Below, piece by piece: positions 60,878-64,000 of a DNA stretch of 64,000 bases (positions are counted from its first letter, which is position 1; the number at the start of each line of letters is the position of its first letter). The position numbers and the translations under genes were made by a program. Source of the DNA: JAPUDQ01 sp964573015 (GTDB lineage: Bacteria; Patescibacteriota; Saccharimonadia; Saccharimonadales; Saccharimonadaceae). The stretch spans positions 62,001-126,000 of the forward strand of contig CAZNHZ010000002.1 of the NCBI GenBank assembly GCA_964573015.1, written 5' to 3'. A model generated the notes under the pieces. The model made no database searches and had not been told where the DNA came from. It worked only from the letters and a program-made list of their open reading frames with translations.

Positions 60878-63800
60878 TTATCTGTTGCTAAATGCAAAGT
60901 TGAGGTTTCCAACGTAAGCGTTAGCATTGCGGCTAACAGCTAGGTCGATTTTGAACACAATACTATCGCCCCCTACAAAACCACAGGTGGATGGGTCTGC
61001 CGCTCCGCTTGCAGAAGCTATCTGCCAGGTCGTTTGTGTGCCTGTCGAAACAGAAGTTGCACCACCACATGGCGTGGTACCGGTCGCAGGAGAATTTCTA
61101 AGAATAGTGTATTGAACAGATGAATATGCACCAGAAACGCTACCGTTGTCCGTACGACCCATAAGTGAGGTTTGGCCTGAGTTGAAGCCTTTGAATGTGC
61201 CAGGTAGCTGATAAGTAACATAAATACTATAGGTTTGAGCGGTTGACTGTGGGCTGGTCCATTTATAGAAGTTGTAGGTTTCATCGGTGCCGCAAATGGT
61301 TGGTTGCCCGCTGGAGCCGTCGTTGATATTGAGATAATCAGAACAAAGATCGCTTGTCATTGTGCCGATACCGGTGCCGTGCAAGACGGCGTTGGTGTAC
61401 TCTGGGCTAATGGTGATGATATTATCTGGGCTGGAACCGCAGGCTCCCCAGCCATCAGCTTCGTAGCACTGTAACTTGCCGAGTGTCGTATCGTAATACA
61501 TGCTACCGAGCAATGCATCGTTGTCACTGGCGATCGGTGCGCTGGCGCCGCGATCGAGGGTGAAAAGCGTAGTCGGGCCACCGTTGACACCGCCGCCAAT
61601 TTGAACGTTTGGTGTGGTAACAGTGGACAGGGTCATGCTGACGGTGTCGACATAGAACGTACGCCCGGTGGCATCGGTTTGCGTAAAGTAGAGGTATGGA
61701 TTGGTCGGCGCGGTCGAGCTGGTGGTGACATAACAGGTCACTTTGGTGTAGTTGGTCGAGCTGACGCCAATCGTTTGCGTGTTGTAATCGACGCACGGGG
61801 TAAAACTACTGCCACCATCAGGGGAGTAGCGAATCGTGTATGAGGTGAAGCTGCCAGAAGTGATATTGACGTATGAAGTGATGCGATAAGTTGTTGAAAT
61901 GAGCGGATTGACGGCGAGTTTGTTGCGGACACCTTGATTGGCGCCCGTCGTGACGACCTGTGCGCTATCGCTGGCGTCATTGCCTGAGGTCGTACTGCGG
62001 GTGACGGTTGAGCCGCCGACCCCCGACCAGTTGGTTGCAAAGTTGGCAGCATCATTGACGCCGGGATCAGCCGAATAGTTGAGGTCGGCTGCGATGGTGA
62101 CAGAGAGATTATCGACGTAGAAAGTTCGGGCAGTGCCGCTGCCGGTCTGGCGGATGAGGATTGCGTTGCTGGCAGTGATGCCGCTGATGGGGGCGCTGAA
62201 GGTACAGTTGATCTTAGTCCAGACGCTCGTGTTGACGGCTTTGGCATTTGCACACAGCAGCGTCGCAGCGCTGCCATCTGCCGAATAATAAACCTCGAGG
62301 TCGCTAAAGGTGGCGCTACCGGTGGTCAGGCGAGCTGAGAATGAGACGTTGTAATTCATCTTGGCAGTGAGGGCTGAAGTCAGCTGGTTTTTGACACCGC
62401 TACTGGCTGTGGTGCTTGTGCCAACCGACACAGAACCTTGACCGGTTGCGATGTAGTTACCAGCGGTTGTGTAGCGACTAACCGTTGCCCCGTTTATTGC
62501 CGACCAGGTGTTGTTTGGGAACGTCGTTGTGCCGCCACTGCCTATGGTTTCGGCACCAGCATTGGAGGCGTACTCAGCGAGATTGCTATTGACTGACAGG
62601 AGTCCGGCGGCTGACTGGGTTTGAACACTGAGGAGTGTACCGTTGACTGGGTTGACTGAACTATCGCGAATCGTCAGACCATTGGTCGCGCTCGTCTTGC
62701 TGACGACAAGCTCAGCACCACCAGCACTCTGAAGAGTATTGTCGTAGGCTGCTTGCAGGGTGGTCGAGCTTGAAGCGCCGGCTGCTGTCCAGTCATTACC
62801 GTTCCAGATCATCGTGGCAGTAGTATTTTTGCGCATGGCGATTTGATTGCCCTGGCCGCCGCCGTTGACGCTGAGCGTAAAGTCTTTGCTGAGATTTGAA
62901 GCCGTCACGTAAACGACTCGGCCGGCTGTTATTATGGTCGGATCTGGCATAAAAGCAGTCTGTCCGTCATGAGTAAATCCTACAATGACGGAAGCATTGT
63001 TATTTATCGATGATTGAGAAATTGTACAGTTTGTAATACTGACTGATTCGGTGCCGCCTGCGAAACAGCCGGTGTCGTTTGACGCGGTCTGATAGGCTGC
63101 TGTTGCGAGTGTTACAAGTCCATTTGCGGTTGTACCTGAGCCACCTGAAATCAGCACGTTGCCGCCGATTGCACCACTTGCGCCGCTATTGCCACCCTGA
63201 AGCGTCAATGTTCCGCCGTTACCAGTGCCGTTACCGGTAGCGCCCTGGACAGTAAAGGGATTGCCTTGAGTGTTAGCGGCTGTCTGTGCACTTGCTTGGA
63301 GAGTGGTTGGGGCACCTGCGATACCAAGAGTTACCGAGCTAGATGAAAGGATTAACGGTGTGGTACCTGTTGACTTACCAATCACAATGTTTGTCGCGTT
63401 ACTAGCGCCAATCGTCAGACTTCCGCTAGCCGCATCAACCGTGCTGGCTTGAAGCGAACCAGCCGTACCAGTGCCAGAGATATTGAAATTTGCACCGACT
63501 TGCGGTGCTGTGCCGTTTTGGATGAAATCACCAGCGGTTTTGCCGCCCAATTGCATGGCATTGAGTGCGTACGGCACGGCAGAGAGCCGCTTCATCGGAA
63601 CCATTTCACCGTCACCGGCACAACTACTAAATGGCGTACAAGAGGTATTGGTATTGCCGATATTCATACTCAGCCAGAGAGTATCTTGGTTCCAATCGAT
63701 ACTGGTGCCAAATGGTGTAACCGACCCAAGCTCGACTGACATGAAACCGTTTTTTACAGTCACACCCTGTGAGCTGGCGTTGAGATGATCCTCAGTCCAT

Positions 63801-64000
63801 CTGAGCGTACCGCCGGGATTGCCGGCTGATGTGCCGGTACCGTCCTGGTAAATTTTGAATTGAACATTGTAATAGCCGTCAGGCACGGTTGCTCCGGCGG
63901 CAGTAAAGAGACGGCCCTGAAAATTAATCGTTTGGTTGATTCCAGGAGCAGCTGAAACAGACGGCATAACCAGCAGTACCCCACTCAGTAAACTACCAAT
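60878..64000 (-). CDS. Large surface protein, phage-tail-fibre-like, 5' end outside the window
   Basis: At least 1040 aa; the frame runs off the right edge, and IGSLLSGVLLVMPSVSAAPG read upstream looks like the end of a signal peptide, so the true start lies beyond 64000. The opening PGINQTINFQGRLFTAAGATVPDGYYNVQFKIYQDG, then GFMSVELGS and YALNAMQLGGKTAGDFIQ, is a pattern common in CPR surface proteins that resembles phage fibre/tail proteins. Beta-strand repeats and a few paired lectin-like modules (SVGTSTTASSGVKNQL, RTFYVDNLSVTI and RTFYVDTVSMTL repeated) follow. A surface adhesin or fibre is inferred. Confidence 0.8.
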   Translation of the reverse strand: MGSLLSGVLLVMPSVSAAPGINQTINFQGRLFTAAGATVPDGYYNVQFKIYQDGTGTSAGNPGGTLRWTEDHLNASSQGVTVKNGFMSVELGSVTPFGTSIDWNQDTLWLSMNIGNTNTSCTPFSSCAGDGEMVPMKRLSAVPYALNAMQLGGKTAGDFIQNGTAPQVGANFNISGTGTAGSLQASTVDAASGSLTIGASNATNIVIGKSTGTTPLILSSSSVTLGIAGAPTTLQASAQTAANTQGNPFTVQGATGNGTGNGGTLTLQGGNSGASGAIGGNVLISGGSGTTANGLVTLATAAYQTASNDTGCFAGGTESVSITNCTISQSSINNNASVIVGFTHDGQTAFMPDPTIITAGRVVYVTASNLSKDFTLSVNGGGQGNQIAMRKNTTATMIWNGNDWTAAGASSSTTLQAAYDNTLQSAGGAELVVSKTSATNGLTIRDSSVNPVNGTLLSVQTQSAAGLLSVNSNLAEYASNAGAETIGSGGTTTFPNNTWSAINGATVSRYTTAGNYIATGQGSVSVGTSTTASSGVKNQLTSALTAKMNYNVSFSARLTTGSATFSDLEVYYSADGSAATLLCANAKAVNTSVWTKINCTFSAPISGITASNAILIRQTGSGTARTFYVDNLSVTIAADLNYSADPGVNDAANFATNWSGVGGSTVTRSTTSGNDASDSAQVVTTGANQGVRNKLAVNPLISTTYRITSYVNITSGSFTSYTIRYSPDGGSSFTPCVDYNTQTIGVSSTNYTKVTCYVTTSSTAPTNPYLYFTQTDATGRTFYVDTVSMTLSTVTTPNVQIGGGVNGGPTTLFTLDRGASAPIASDNDALLGSMYYDTTLGKLQCYEADGWGACGSSPDNIITISPEYTNAVLHGTGIGTMTSDLCSDYLNINDGSSGQPTICGTDETYNFYKWTSPQSTAQTYSIYVTYQLPGTFKGFNSGQTSLMGRTDNGSVSGAYSSVQYTILRNSPATGTTPCGGATSVSTGTQTTWQIASASGAADPSTCGFVGGDSIVFKIDLAVSRNANAYVGNLNFAFSNR

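Noticed and set aside
1..64000. CRISPR array, transposase or prophage
   Set aside because: No regular spaced repeats, no transposase motifs and no phage structural cluster were seen. The fibre-like surface protein alone does not indicate a prophage.

Overview
The window reads as the replication-origin region of a small Patescibacteria (CPR) genome, most likely a Saccharibacteria (TM7) member. This is inferred from the dnaA / rpmH-rnpA-yidC-jag layout, very tight gene packing, large surface proteins of a type common in CPR genomes, and a mixed fermentative gene set. UGA works as a stop (for example at the end of rnpA), so the code-25 lineages (SR1/Gracilibacteria) are unlikely. No rRNA, CRISPR array or transposase was seen.

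Layout. 1-3737: dnaA (minus strand) with DnaA-box-like sites on both sides, divergent from rpmH-rnpA-yidC-jag. 3744-31905: a large surface-polysaccharide locus. It holds a GDP-D-rhamnose branch (manC, gmd, rmd), a Wzm/Wzt-type ABC exporter beside a coiled-coil methyltransferase that may end chain growth, about nine glycosyltransferases, a flippase, a polyprenyl-phosphate sugar transferase, an O-antigen-ligase-like protein, galE, glmS and a frameshifted cytidylyltransferase. A secreted muramidase-like protein with three NBR1-type Ig modules lies inside the locus. 31884-37612: a large secreted SGNH hydrolase, a damaged small membrane gene, a GtrA-like protein and a LexA-like DNA-binding protein without a peptidase domain. 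37693-40905: tRNA-Asn and two CIRCE-controlled heat-shock genes (clpB-like and hsp20). 41471-49285: central carbon metabolism: zwf, enolase, an in-frame fusion of a D-2-hydroxyacid (D-lactate) dehydrogenase with a phosphoglycerate mutase, and phosphoenolpyruvate synthase, with a few small proteins. 49444-54275: an export operon with three SipW-type substrates, an ER/archaeal-type Ser/His signal peptidase (its frame is interrupted), a DUF5305-like protein and a membrane-anchored protein. 54276-64000: on the minus strand, a membrane protein, a giant kelch / glycine-rich surface protein and a 5'-truncated phage-fibre-like surface protein.

How it fits together. The left half makes, exports and attaches surface glycans. 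The right half secretes and anchors surface proteins that could mediate contact with a host cell. The metabolic block covers 3-phosphoglycerate to 2-phosphoglycerate, phosphoenolpyruvate, pyruvate and D-lactate within about 5.5 kb. Three loci (25653-26097, 36158-36496, 51389-52563) carry apparent frameshifts; either real decay or assembly indels could explain them.
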